64,000 nt of DNA from Mastigocoleus testarum BC008 (GTDB lineage Bacteria; Cyanobacteriota; Cyanobacteriia; Cyanobacteriales; Nostocaceae), in assembly GCF_001456025.1 (NCBI RefSeq), contig NZ_LMTZ01000013.1, forward strand, positions 1 to 64,000, written 5' to 3'. A model generated the notes under the pieces. That model was given only the letters and a program-made list of their open reading frames with translations. It was not told where the DNA came from and made no database searches. This document shows positions 45,691-54,841 of the stretch, one piece after another. The position numbers and the translations under genes are program-made. Position 1 is the stretch's first letter. Each line of letters begins with the position of its first letter.

Positions 45691-46709
45691 GCGTTTATCC
45701 TCGCTGCGGACTACTAATTAAACTGCAGTTTTTTCACAACACCTTGGTTGCTGACTCTATCTTAGAAAGCTTATTTCAGAACTCAAATATGATTTTAGAT
45801 AAACTAAAGAAACTCAGCTTTTTTTCGATCGCATCATTGATGAATGGTAATGCAGTATACATCCTATCCAAGAAATATACTGTTTTGCCGATTAAATGGG
45901 GGCTCACATCTAGAGTGGGACGCCTCTTTGGCGATCAAATTGAAAAATAAGGAGTTTATGCCGTATAAATTACGTCAAATTATCGCTGCAGTATTTTTCG
46001 TGAAGCCTAAAGGAGATGGTGATGTATGAAGTTTTGTTGTTCTCTAATTCTCCTTTCAAAGCAGCCTGTGTAAGTGCCGTAAACATTTTCGGATTTTATT
46101 CTGTTATAGAAATAATCACAGAGTATTCTGGACCCATAACTCCAACCAAGTTTGACATTGACTTTACCCAACGGGTATATCATTTACAGATATAAGTTTT
46201 AATTCTACTCACCTTACCTCAATAAAGTCTCGGAAATATATTAACTTATCAAAATTAGTGTGGCAGAATTGATTATCTTAATTTTATCCAAAGCTACTAC
46301 TATTTCATTCTAAAAGTTAAAACAATATCCAATACCTATAATGTAATTATCTAGCAGAAAAAATAAACATTCTACTCTCAAAAAAATACAATAGAAAAGG
46401 TGACAAATTAGGGACAGTAGAACATTAAAATAGGTTAAGTTAAATCAAGTATATTTTATTTTTTATTATCAATGAAGCAATTCATTATAAAATTTACAAA
46501 GTATAAAAATAAAGACTATAGAAATACAAAGTATAAATAACCATCTTAATAGCAAAAGCCGACCAGTCGTGAGGTTATTAATAGAGCCTCTGCGACTTGT
46601 CGGAATTTAGTTTATTTTTTGATAAAAATCTAAATTATTTCTAGTAAAAAGTGACTTTTGAAGTCTTGTACGACTAGAAAAAAAGTTATTTAGATAAGAG
46701 CATAATTAA
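45691..46709. other. About 1 kb without a clear gene
   Basis: Short open frames (the longest with 68 and 61 codons at 45744-46029, plus strand) overlap one another, have no ribosome-binding site worth the name, and show no family signature; I do not accept them. The right part (46200-46550) is very AT-rich. The hairpin at 46557-46610 ends the stretch. Confidence 0.5.
46557..46610 (-). terminator. Hairpin downstream of the RRM gene
   Basis: Three stem blocks, CCGAC/GTCGG, AGTCG/CGACT and GAGG/CCTC, around a TTATTAATAGAG loop. T-runs occur on both sides (TTTATTTTTT on the plus strand, CTTTTG on the minus strand), so it may act in both directions. Confidence 0.65.
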
Positions 46710-47000
46710 TTATTGCGTAACATCTTGAGGTTTTGCCCAACTAGTGCGTCGGTTATCTTCCCTTGGCTTAGCTTTATTGACTCTGATTTGTCGACCCATC
46801 CATTCAGCACCATCGAGTTCAGAAATAGCTTCATCCTCTTGTGCTTCTTCTGCTAGATCGACAAAAGCGAAGCCACGCTTACGCCCTGTTTCACGATCTG
46901 TGGGTAGTACCGCTCTTGTAACTTCGCCATAATCAGCGAATACAGCTCTTAAATCTGCTTCAGTAGCGCGGTAGGAGAGATTACCAACGTAAATAGTCAT
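46710..47000 (-). CDS. Small RNA-binding protein (RRM)
   Basis: This 96-residue protein has one RNA recognition motif. RNP2 is IYVGNLSY (residues 3-10) and RNP1 KRGFAFVDL (residues 41-49); the aromatic residues that stack on RNA bases are present. The short C-terminal tail is charged without the Gly-rich region seen in cold-induced cyanobacterial Rbp proteins. This family is cold-responsive and binds RNA in the cytoplasm. There is no operon partner; a 1.2-kb gap precedes it. Confidence 0.95.
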   Translation of the reverse strand: MTIYVGNLSYRATEADLRAVFADYGEVTRAVLPTDRETGRKRGFAFVDLAEEAQEDEAISELDGAEWMGRQIRVNKAKPREDNRRTSWAKPQDVTQ

Positions 47001-47654
47001 GTGGATATACTTGAGTTAAACAAAAAGCAATTTATTTACTAGAGGAAACAGATTTAAATAATAAAAAATAATTCTGTTTTCTCAATAATTATTGAGAGGC
47101 AAATAAAATATAAGTTTGCAATTTATATAATTTCTGCTTTACTTACTAGTTTGCCTAGATGTGTGAGAATATTCAGTGTACGCTTATATAATAACTGATT
47201 GCCCTATTTTTCTAGGTATGAGAAATTACAAATGCATCTAACTTAAAATTAGCCTCACTTATATATTTTTTAACTCATATTATTATGTATAGTCGTCATG
47301 TATAGTAGTTGCTTGACTATTGATTTTATCCAATTAGAAATGTATATATATTTACTGCTTGTAAAATAAATTATATCGAGTTATTTTAGCTTCTATATTC
47401 TTATAAATTTGAGATGAAAGTTAGATGTAAATTGTTTATTATTTGTTTGTTGATATTTTTTGATAAATGTAAATAATTCACATCTTACAATAAGGTTTTT
47501 TTTGTAATAAATAATCTATTTGTAAAGTACTATTATGCGCTCTAGCTAACATATTATTATGAGAATTTAACCCATTACAGTCTTTGTAGCAAAAAATGCG
47601 ATTAATTCCCTGAATTCTAGAATAGCAAAGACAGTAGGCTGGGCTGGTATTTAT

Positions 47655-47735
47655 AGCGGATTGTAAGTAAGTGAGGTACAGCCAAAAAGCTAAAAGTTAT
47701 ATGTAAAGCAGCTTTCACTCCTGACTCCTGCTTAT
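47655..47735. repeat. Dispersed imperfect repeat (~80 bp), copy 2
   Basis: Colinear with 24916-25000 (gcggattg, aagtgaggta, agttat, taaagcag, actcctgactcctg). Flanked on both sides by unrelated AT-rich sequence. Confidence 0.6.
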
Positions 47736-48054
47736 AGGTTCTGGTCACACATAGGCCATTAACATATAGTCATAAAGCAAACAAAATCAAATATTATTTG
47801 TACGTTAGAATCTAGTTTAATTTACGCGAATAAAAACAATTAGTACTTGTAAGTATCATTTAAAATTACAAAATTTATTACAAAATTTTAATAGTGAGAA
47901 GTAATACATTACTAAAATAATAGTCAATATTTGAAGTGAAGGATTAAGTATCTTCGGGAAAATAATAAGCGATACCGATAATAATTCATTAATTATTATT
48001 CGATATAACTTACGAACCATAAGACTAAATTTTACTATTCGTTATCTTTAAAAA

Positions 48055-48083
48055 AAAACCGGACTCTGGAAAGACCGGATTTT
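48055..48083 (-). terminator. Terminator of the small cyanobacterial protein gene
   Basis: Read on the minus strand: CCGGTCT, loop, AGTCCGG and a run of nine T. It lies 113 bp beyond the stop at 48197. Confidence 0.75.
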
Positions 48084-48196
48084 TCAAGTATATTTTCAGT
48101 TAATTAAAAGCAACAGAAATAACAATCAGTATGTGATTCAAATCTATTGGATAATAGTATTATTTGCTGCTTCTAAGATACAAATTTTATCAAGTT

Positions 48197-48415
48197 TTAT
48201 TCGATAGAAATTTGTTGAGGACCTTTAGCTTTACCATTGTGTGACTCGTTCGCAGAATTTATATTGCTGCTGTGTCCAAGTTGTTCTTCAAGCCAACTTT
48301 TGACCGGATCCTCAGCAAGGTTAAGTCGAAGAGCACCAGAAACAAAACCACCCATAAATGAAAGAGGATGCTGCGTAAATTCTTTAAAGATAGGTGTTAA
48401 TTCATCTAGAAACAT
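48197..48415 (-). CDS. Small conserved cyanobacterial-type hypothetical protein (72 aa)
   Basis: The ATG at 48415 is preceded by AGGA at good spacing and starts MFLDELTPIFKEFTQHP. The open frame extends 26 codons further upstream, but this part is Ser/Asn-rich and lacks a ribosome-binding site, so I choose the inner start. The core includes SFMGGFVSGALRLNLAEDPVKSWLEEQLG, a predicted amphipathic helix with a short hydrophobic middle. The tail is Asn/Ser-rich. The function is unknown. A terminator follows. Confidence 0.7.
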   Translation of the reverse strand: MFLDELTPIFKEFTQHPLSFMGGFVSGALRLNLAEDPVKSWLEEQLGHSSNINSANESHNGKAKGPQQISIE

Positions 48416-48704
48416 AGCTGTTTTCCTAATGCTGTTCGTGGGTAGTTGACTAGAATTACTAGGCAGCAAATACTGTGTAGCAAAATTAGTCACTATTCTC
48501 CAATTATAGATAATCAGTATTTAGACAGAGAATGTAAGGAAATTCTCAGGGATAGATTTTTCAGATTTGAGCAATTTGTTGATAAGACCAAGTTGTTGAT
48601 AAAATTCTCAGTAGAATAACATAATTTCAAAATTTTAGGAAAATTTTTATTGTTTAAATTTTGAATAAAGTATCCATTCTCTAGATACTTACTCTCTGAA
48701 ACAA

Positions 48705-48740
48705 GGAGAACCTAGTCTCACAAGAAACTAGGTATTCTCC
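48705..48740 (-). terminator. Terminator downstream of nrdJ
   Basis: GGAGAA-CCTAGT pairs with ACTAGG-TTCTCC, with a small bulge, 6-36 bases after the nrdJ stop; minus-strand sequence continues TTGTTTCAG. Confidence 0.65.
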
Positions 48741-48745
48741 ATTTT

Positions 48746-49819
48746 CTATAGTCTTGGTTCCGCTTCAGGTAACATGCACTTATCCGAGTCACATCCAGCA
48801 GGGCCTGCTTCTATTAGTTCGCCAAAGTCATAACGGCTTAAAGCTGTATGGAAATCATCATTTTGGCGTCGTTTCTCCACTGCTTGCATCGACTCTTCGT
48901 ACTTTTCTTTAGAAATTGGTTCAAATGGTAAGCGAGGAAAAGTTTGGTGATCGTCAAATCGTGCAAGAAGTGCGGCACTAATGTAACCCTGATCGTCTCT
49001 GATGGCTTCATATATGCGAGTACCTAAAGATTCAATTTCAGGTTCTCGTAATTCTATAGTGGCAGATGTATTATGAGTTACGTAGAATTCTTGCACCTGC
49101 ATGTAGAAATCCATCTGAGCTAGGGCGCTAAATTTACTGATATCAATTTCATCTGCACCCGGTAAATCTGCCCAAGGTACGGCGACGGGAATTTCTACCA
49201 ACCATTCAGTACAGCGCGGATCGAATGGATCGTTTAGCAAATTACCATTTTCATCCTTATCCGACTGAGAAGGTACAACAGAATAACCGTAGTCAATACA
49301 AGCTAGGGCTACAGGGTCATTTTTCCGGAAAGTAATCCGGCGGATGAATCGTTGTGCTTTCGGGGGATGCCATCCCGGCGAAGCTCCTGTAAGTAAAGAT
49401 TTGGTGCCAGAAGGTTGAACGGTGGTACAGCGATTGGGTTGTTTGAGGTTGTGGCGATCGCAGTAATCCCAAACTACGCGATGTACAATTTCTTTCCACA
49501 TGCTGAGGTATTCTTGCTCTCGGCGCTTAAATGCCAATCCTTCAGGGGTTTGGGGTCTTCCTGCTTCCCACCAGCGTAACCAATCTACTCCAAAAGCTCG
49601 GACAAAGAAATCAAATAAGCCGGTGAAGGAAACACCAACAATCGGATCTAATTCCCGACTGTATTGGTAACGCGGTTCGATAAATTTGTGATTTAATAAT
49701 CCGGCTACAGATAATGCACCTGCAGTAAAGGCTTCTTCTTGTTCTTTGTAATTTTCAGGATCGATTTGATTCAAGTGTATTTCGCTAAGGTTACAGTGAA
49801 AATTAGAACCTATAATTTC
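48746..49819 (-). CDS. nrdJ: Ribonucleotide reductase, class II, exon 2
   Basis: This is the C-terminal 357 residues of the B12-dependent reductase. It begins EIIGSNFHCNLSEIHLNQ, which continues the NPCG at the end of exon 1 as NPCG-EI. A frame-internal TTG at 49822 is not a start codon but the last three bases of the intron. The region includes QPSGTKSLLTGASPGWHPP (substrate phosphate-binding loop) and a C-terminal redox cysteine pair CDSDKC that re-reduces the active site via thioredoxin. Joined, exons 1 and 2 give 766 residues in one frame, close to the usual length of monomeric class II reductases. Confidence 0.93.
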   Translation of the reverse strand, partial: EIIGSNFHCNLSEIHLNQIDPENYKEQEEAFTAGALSVAGLLNHKFIEPRYQYSRELDPIVGVSFTGLFDFFVRAFGVDWLRWWEAGRPQTPEGLAFKRREQEYLSMWKEIVHRVVWDYCDRHNLKQPNRCTTVQPSGTKSLLTGASPGWHPPKAQRFIRRITFRKNDPVALACIDYGYSVVPSQSDKDENGNLLNDPFDPRCTEWLVEIPVAVPWADLPGADEIDISKFSALAQMDFYMQVQEFYVTHNTSATIELREPEIESLGTRIYEAIRDDQGYISAALLARFDDHQTFPRLPFEPISKEKYEESMQAVEKRRQNDDFHTALSRYDFGELIEAGPAGCDSDKCMLPEAEPRL

Positions 49820-50978
49820 CAATTCTTGTTATCCTAGGGGCTTTTTATCCCCTAGTTCTACTGCTTCCTGATTTGCAGTAGTTCCGCGTACATTTTGTAC
49901 ATATGACCTTAAATAGTAAAGAAAATCTTTCCTGCTACAAGGTTTACCAACAACAATTTTGCTAATAGTTCTGATATCCAAAATTTTGTATTCTTTTGCG
50001 ATTGAATCCCATAAAGGCTGAAACAACTGTTTTAATTTATTCAGCTTTACTGAAAAAATTTTCTCAGAATTTTCTAAAGCGAAACTGTGAGCTAAAGCTT
50101 GAATACCTGGATCTGTCAGTGTAGTTTTACCATGTTGTGCTTCAACAGAACAATGTTTTGAGCAAAATTTTCGTTGAGACACTTTATGTGGTAGAACTTC
50201 AAAGTTTTTGTGGCACATCTCACAACTAAGAATGATTCTAGGAACTAATGGTCCTGTCTTCCTACCTTGACGGGAGAGATGATAAGCTTTGCGCTTGGGA
50301 CTATTGAGAAACTTTTCTTTAAATACAGGATTGGCAAATCTGGCTTTTGCTTTGGCACGAATTTTAGCCTTGGTACTTTCAGATTGAGTCACACCAAACA
50401 TTGGGTTTCTTTTTCCAAAGCTATCCATACCTCTAACTTTAGTGCGAGATTTCCATTCCTGCTTTAGGTGTTCAAATACAAAAGGAGTTGGTTTAATGAG
50501 CTTTCTTAGGTCTTTCTCTTGTAAGATTGTAACTTTGACATTGTAATCAGACTCGAACTGCTGAATTTTTGGCAGGTCATTTTCAAAATTAAAAATACCT
50601 TTTATTTCGACAAATTCCTCATTTTCCAATAATAGGAAATCAGGTTTGTACCGAACTCCATTAGAGAGTACATAAGTCTTATGTTCGTATGTCCAGTCAA
50701 TGTTCATGTAATCCAAGTATCTAGCGTAAATATATTCGAGACTAGACCTTAAACAATGCTCACGATAAAAACCAGAGTAGCCATAGAAAGTACTTGTCAT
50801 ACATACCCCCACACTCTTGGAGAAGTATATTCTAGAATACGATTTTCATTGTAATCTAGTTTCATTCTCTACGCTGTACGGTGTCAAAAGCTTTTTAGTT
50901 ATTTTGATTACCTCGGTGTTGGCATCTCAGCTTTCACCGATTTTGTGGGGTTTTTTACGTGAGGCAAAATTATCGATT
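49820..50978 (-). other. Group I intron in nrdJ
   Basis: The intron has 1159 nt. Exon 1 ends CCGTGTGGT (NPCG), the intron starts AATCGATAAT and ends AAGAATTG, and exon 2 begins GAAATTAT. P1: exon CGTGTGGT pairs with intron GCCTCACG (50965-50958) with one U-U mismatch and the expected U-G at the splice site. P10: exon 2 GAAATTAT pairs with intron ATAATTTT (50973-50966) over eight bases. A P3-type pair GTAATC/GATTAC (50911-50906, 50856-50851), a P7-type GAGAA/TTCTC pair and a hairpin CTAGGGG/CCCCTAG (49834-49855) are visible. It encodes an endonuclease. In-frame stops rule out an intein. Confidence 0.88.
49829..50800 (-). CDS. Intron-encoded PD-(D/E)XK homing endonuclease with NUMOD3-like segment
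   Basis: This 323-residue protein starts at ATG 50800; a GTG four codons upstream is possible. The nuclease motif is YKPDFLLLENEEFVEIKG near residues 51-68: Asp-53, then the E-x-K core. From about 140, GKRNPMFGVTQSESTKAKI resembles NUMOD3 DNA-binding modules usually found in GIY-YIG homing enzymes. At about 200 there is a CEMC ... CSKHC zinc-finger-like cluster. The C-terminal part is helical. Its stop lies nine bases before the intron end, so the last codons overlap the P9 hairpin. It probably cuts intron-less nrdJ at the NPCGE site to spread the intron. Confidence 0.85.
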   Translation of the reverse strand: MTSTFYGYSGFYREHCLRSSLEYIYARYLDYMNIDWTYEHKTYVLSNGVRYKPDFLLLENEEFVEIKGIFNFENDLPKIQQFESDYNVKVTILQEKDLRKLIKPTPFVFEHLKQEWKSRTKVRGMDSFGKRNPMFGVTQSESTKAKIRAKAKARFANPVFKEKFLNSPKRKAYHLSRQGRKTGPLVPRIILSCEMCHKNFEVLPHKVSQRKFCSKHCSVEAQHGKTTLTDPGIQALAHSFALENSEKIFSVKLNKLKQLFQPLWDSIAKEYKILDIRTISKIVVGKPCSRKDFLYYLRSYVQNVRGTTANQEAVELGDKKPLG

Positions 50979-52205
50979 ACCACACGGATTTAAGCCCATA
51001 CGAGCTGTTCTATGTTCTATTTCTTGAGCACCTAAATCTGGATATTTTTGTTTTAGCCACTGCTTTGCTTCTCCTTGCTGGTAAGCAACCAAGAAATTAT
51101 TTTTTAGCTCTGGTGTAGTTAGTAAATCGCGGTTAGCTCTTGCGACAGCTTCACCAGCCCATTGAATCGCACCTTCTCCGCTGTAATATTGTTTGCGAAC
51201 TGCTGCTATACATTCTTCTAAGCTAGGTTTTTGATGAAATACTCTGGTATGATTTGCCATCCTGAGGGCATCTCTGTCAGGATCGATCCGCCAATTACCA
51301 TCCTCACCTTGCTGCCATAAGTTAGTTTTTGCATCTGCAAAAGAGTTGTCATAGCTAGCACCTTGACGGATACCTGCTGAGCGTCTAATGTTTCCTGCGA
51401 CGATAGTTACAGCCGCTTCATCAATTAACAAACAACACTCAACTGAAGTTAATCGTCTTCCTACAGCTTTGTTGAGAATTGACGCACAGCGCTGATAAAG
51501 ACCGGGTAATTTCACCGGATTTGCAACACCACCAAAACCTTGAAGGGGTTCACCAGCATTGCGGACATCACTAATATCAACGATTACTTCTACAACACCC
51601 TCAAATCTTTCATCAGAGGAAAGTTCTAAAAGACTTTGATAGGAATCCACCCAACCTTCACGGCTATCACCCACATGGATGATGACGCGATTTTCCTCAA
51701 ATTTAACTTCTGTGGACTCCCGGCGTTGTTCAACTGGTGTTTTACCAATTTCTCCTTGCACTGCAAGGTTGATACGATTGCGAATAGAAGGTAAATGACT
51801 GATATACCTTGGTTCTATAACTGCTCCGGTTCCGCAGCCCATCATGGCTAAGCCCATCATTAACCCAAAAGCACTCCAGTCAGTCAGGTTAGTGGAAGTA
51901 CAATTATATGCCCCAGAAAAATTTTTGGATTTGGCTAACCAATCAGTACCACCAACCCACAACCAACGTCCGCTGGGTAAGGCTTTCAAGTTACGCTGCA
52001 TTTTATCCAAGATTGCAGATTCTTCAGAACTGAGTTGAGCCAAATCGACTAATCCCTTCAGGGTACGGGAACACACATCATCCCATGTTTCCCTCACTCC
52101 TGCCGTCAAGCGACGACTATAAGTTCTAAAAAATACAGGATTAGCAGCTGGGGCAGTTTCCGGAAATTTTGCACTCTGGTATTTTCTTTCAAGCTCTCGA
52201 ACCAT
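50979..52205 (-). CDS. nrdJ: Ribonucleotide reductase, class II (B12-dependent), exon 1
   Basis: NrdJ reduces ribonucleoside triphosphates using adenosylcobalamin as radical source; no oxygen is required and no second subunit. The N-terminal 409 residues include NCTSTNL with a redox cysteine near residue 106, GCGTGAVIEPRY, and RRSAGIRQG. The sequence ends MGLNPCG with the thiyl-forming Cys-408; the glutamate of NPCGE is encoded in exon 2. The start ATG has AAGG upstream. Unspliced RNA would add only Asn-Arg and then stop. Confidence 0.93.
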
Positions 52206-52430
52206 TTTGGGAAACCTTGTTGTTCTCTGACAGATTAAGACTATACGCTAAGTGGTGGTAGCTAAGAAAGAATTGCAAAATAATCAGATCTGCGGTAGAC
52301 CCATAACAAAGCTCTAGAAATAAACCTAAAACTCATAAAACATGGGAATATGAAGAATTGAGGAAATTATGAAAAAGTTTTATTATCATCATCTCCATTA
52401 TCTATTTCCCATCCTTTAGTTCAAGTAAAA

Positions 52431-53015
52431 ATGTCTCTTGCCCCTTGGCGTTCTTACCTTGCTCGCGCTCTGCAAAAAAATCGTTCCCAACCCCATAGTC
52501 GCTATTTTCAACTAGCAACAGTTCAAGGTGATGGATATCCCGCTAATCGCACCGTTGTGTTTCGTGGCTTTGTTGAAGATGGTAATCAATTGAAAATAAT
52601 TACTGATGTGCGTAGTGAAAAAATTATCCAAATTCACCATCAAGCCAGAGGGGAAATTTGTTGGTACTTTACGGTGACCAGGGAACAGTTTCGTTTAGCT
52701 GGAGAATTAACTCTAGTCGATTACAACCACCCCGATCCCCAATTACAAGCCGCTCGATATTCTACCTGGGAGCAAATTTCTGATAACGCCAGATCGCAAT
52801 TTACTTGGGCAAATCCAGGAGAACCAAAAAGCATGAATACAAAATATTTTCCAATATCTGATATAGATAGAAATAAACCTTCAGATAATTTTTGTTTATT
52901 ATTACTAGATCCTGTAAGGGTAGACCATTTGCAATTACGGGGCGATCCCCAAAATCGTTGTTTATATATTCTTGATAATTCTGGAATTTGGAATACTACT
53001 GAAGTTAATCCGTGA
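52431..53015 (+). CDS. FMN-dependent PPOX-type flavoprotein, Npun_F5749 family
   Basis: This 194-residue protein has the pyridoxamine 5'-phosphate oxidase-like barrel: start MSLAPWRSYLARALQKNRSQ, RYFQLATVQGDGYPANRTVVFRGF (FMN-binding strand) and ICWYFTVTREQFRLAGEL. Members bind FMN; the cyanobacterial subgroup is named after a Nostoc gene and its reaction is unknown. It stands alone. The sequence after its stop contains AGTAATA and GCGTAGCG repeats. Confidence 0.9.
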   Translation: MSLAPWRSYLARALQKNRSQPHSRYFQLATVQGDGYPANRTVVFRGFVEDGNQLKIITDVRSEKIIQIHHQARGEICWYFTVTREQFRLAGELTLVDYNHPDPQLQAARYSTWEQISDNARSQFTWANPGEPKSMNTKYFPISDIDRNKPSDNFCLLLLDPVRVDHLQLRGDPQNRCLYILDNSGIWNTTEVNP

Positions 53016-53416
53016 TTAGTAAGTAACAAGTAATGTTAGCGTAGCGGGGCGCGTAGAAGCGCGTAAGCGTACCGTAGGTATTGCACACAGTAATAAGTAA
53101 TAAGTAATAAGCAAAAGTTTATCAGAATAAATCCTGCTTTTAGTATTATTGCTTATTAAATTACTGGTTCATTACCTAATTACTTACGCAATCAAATAAC
53201 TACAGTATGCTGGAGGCTTAGACCATAGCAAAATCGTAAGATTAATAATACCGTGAAGTTTAAGGCCGACACCATCACAGTCTACCTTACTTCATCCAGT
53301 ATTTTTGTATAGTTTCTTGCGTCATTCTCCGCGATCTAAGCGCTTTTACTAAGCCTCATTACTTATTGCTGTGCGCTAACATTACTCATTACTTATTACT
53401 TATTACTTATCACTCA
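53016..53416. other. Repeat-rich gap
   Basis: AGTAACAAGTAATG array, GCGTAGCGGGGCGCG module (53035-53080), AAGTAATAAGTAATAAG array (53090-53112) and, at the right end, ATTACTTATTACTTATTAC (53380-53410) in inverse sense. Palindromic orientation of these arrays is notable. No gene is seen. Confidence 0.65.
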
Positions 53417-54841
53417 TTACCGAGATACTTGCCAATGACTTACTGATAGATCGGTATCAGGCTGAAATTCTACTTGGAATTGAGCAACAGCTGCTGGGTC
53501 CAAGTTGGATGTTTGGGCAATTTTAGTAGATTTGTACAAATGCGGTAGGGGAGTATCTCGAAAGTTTTCTAATGCTGCCTCATTTAAAGGTTCATAATCA
53601 GTAATAGATCCTTCTCCATTCACTGCGACGCGATATTTCAAAACTTCTTCGAATTTCTGCTTTTCGCTCAACTTCTCACGAATATTTGTCTCCAGATTTT
53701 TTTTTAAACTATCAACCTTAACTGGATCTTTAATCTGAGTCCCAATAATTTCTCTTCCGTAACCATGCCAAGGAGAAACTTGCAAAATCCCTTCCGGAGT
53801 AAAAACTATCCTAAATTGAGCAATTGGTTCGCTGCCTGCTGGATTACGCTTATTTGGATTGTAAAGTAATTCGGGAAGTGGGGTACGCTCTAGATGAGTA
53901 TTAGCTCCCTGATTTATGGACTTGTAACCCAAAATAGCCGCATCAGTACCTACACCTACTCGGTAAATTAAATTCTCTGTAATCTGAGAACGATTATTCC
54001 AAGCATTGTTGAGTTGATTGTGAACTCTACGAGTTAAAATCTTTAACACCGAGCTATCAGTAATTTCAGGTACTTGACTCAAAAGAGCTTCTAAATCTTG
54101 TACTTGGGAAGATAAATTTTTTGCCGATTTTGTAGATGAACTATTTGATTCCGATACATTTGAATCAAGATTTTTTTCTTCACCCGTTTGTGAAGACTTA
54201 ACTGCAGAACTAACCTCTTTTTCCGTTTCGGGTTTTGGTGTTTGTATTTTCGGTGCAGGAATCAAAGCAAATATTGCAGCAGCAGCAACTAAACCAGAGA
54301 CTCCAAGAGTTGCAGGTACAGCTTGCTGTACTACAGTTTTCTTCGAATTGTTATAACGTTTACCAACGGGCTCAAGTTGCAGTGTAAATTCTGGTAAAGT
54401 TTGGGTGTCAGCAAAAAACTGGTCGATTGCTTCCACTAAGTCAAAAAGCTGTACTGTATTTAAGTTAACTTCAATCGGTGGTTTAATATTGCTTTTGTCA
54501 TAATCCAAAGTTGGTTGAGGCAACTCCGAATTGACAACCATTTTATGCTTGTTAGTATCTATTTTTTCAATTTGTACTAACTCCACCTCGATATTGTGAG
54601 CTTGTGGATTTGGTACATTACTTAAACATTCCTGAGCATAGGAACTGGCGACCCTAGCCAAACTTTCAAAAAATTCTCGTCCTCCCAAAAGTGGTTGATG
54701 TCCAGATATTTGACACTCCGCATTTACCAAAATAGATAATACGGGACGCAATTCTTGGACATGAGAAGCTTTTGAAGAATCACTCAAACCTTCTAGGAGT
54801 AGGGTGCAATTAGGCAAACTGTATTTACGTTGAATATTCAT
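53417..54841 (-). CDS. DUF4335 domain-containing membrane protein
   Basis: This 474-residue cyanobacterial protein begins with a DUF4335 region (IQRKYSLPNCTLLLEGLSD) and has one transmembrane segment at residues about 178-202 (VPATLGVSGLVAAAAIFALI). A Ser/Lys-rich linker follows, then a C-terminal region with two repeats of about 85 residues (each with YRVGVGTD/YRVAVNGEG, LxxTPLPxL and AQFRIVFTPEG/AQFQVEFQPD), likely a duplicated domain outside the membrane. The ATG start shares its A with the stop of the DUF3038 gene (TAATG), so the two are translated in a coupled way. The function is unknown. Confidence 0.85.
   Translation of the reverse strand: MNIQRKYSLPNCTLLLEGLSDSSKASHVQELRPVLSILVNAECQISGHQPLLGGREFFESLARVASSYAQECLSNVPNPQAHNIEVELVQIEKIDTNKHKMVVNSELPQPTLDYDKSNIKPPIEVNLNTVQLFDLVEAIDQFFADTQTLPEFTLQLEPVGKRYNNSKKTVVQQAVPATLGVSGLVAAAAIFALIPAPKIQTPKPETEKEVSSAVKSSQTGEEKNLDSNVSESNSSSTKSAKNLSSQVQDLEALLSQVPEITDSSVLKILTRRVHNQLNNAWNNRSQITENLIYRVGVGTDAAILGYKSINQGANTHLERTPLPELLYNPNKRNPAGSEPIAQFRIVFTPEGILQVSPWHGYGREIIGTQIKDPVKVDSLKKNLETNIREKLSEKQKFEEVLKYRVAVNGEGSITDYEPLNEAALENFRDTPLPHLYKSTKIAQTSNLDPAAVAQFQVEFQPDTDLSVSHWQVSR

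Larger units (their letters stand above)
47001..48196. other. Long AT-rich non-coding stretch upstream of the RRM gene
   Basis: 1.2 kb without any frame above about 50 codons. It is very AT-rich with a copy of the dispersed repeat at 47655-47735 and a terminator hairpin at the right end. The 5' leader of the RRM gene is expected in its left part. Nothing else is recognised; a non-coding RNA cannot be ruled out. Confidence 0.5.

Noticed and set aside
45744..46029. Two overlapping short open frames after fbp
   Set aside because: They overlap in different frames, have no ribosome-binding site and no recognisable sequence signature.
49820..50978. Intein in NrdJ at the NPCGE motif
   Set aside because: An intein must be read through in frame. 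Here the frame stops three codons after NPCG, the internal protein has its own start, and P1/P10 pairings of a group I intron are present.
52206..52430. Cobalamin riboswitch upstream of nrdJ
   Set aside because: I found no B12-box-like sequence in the 225 bp upstream.
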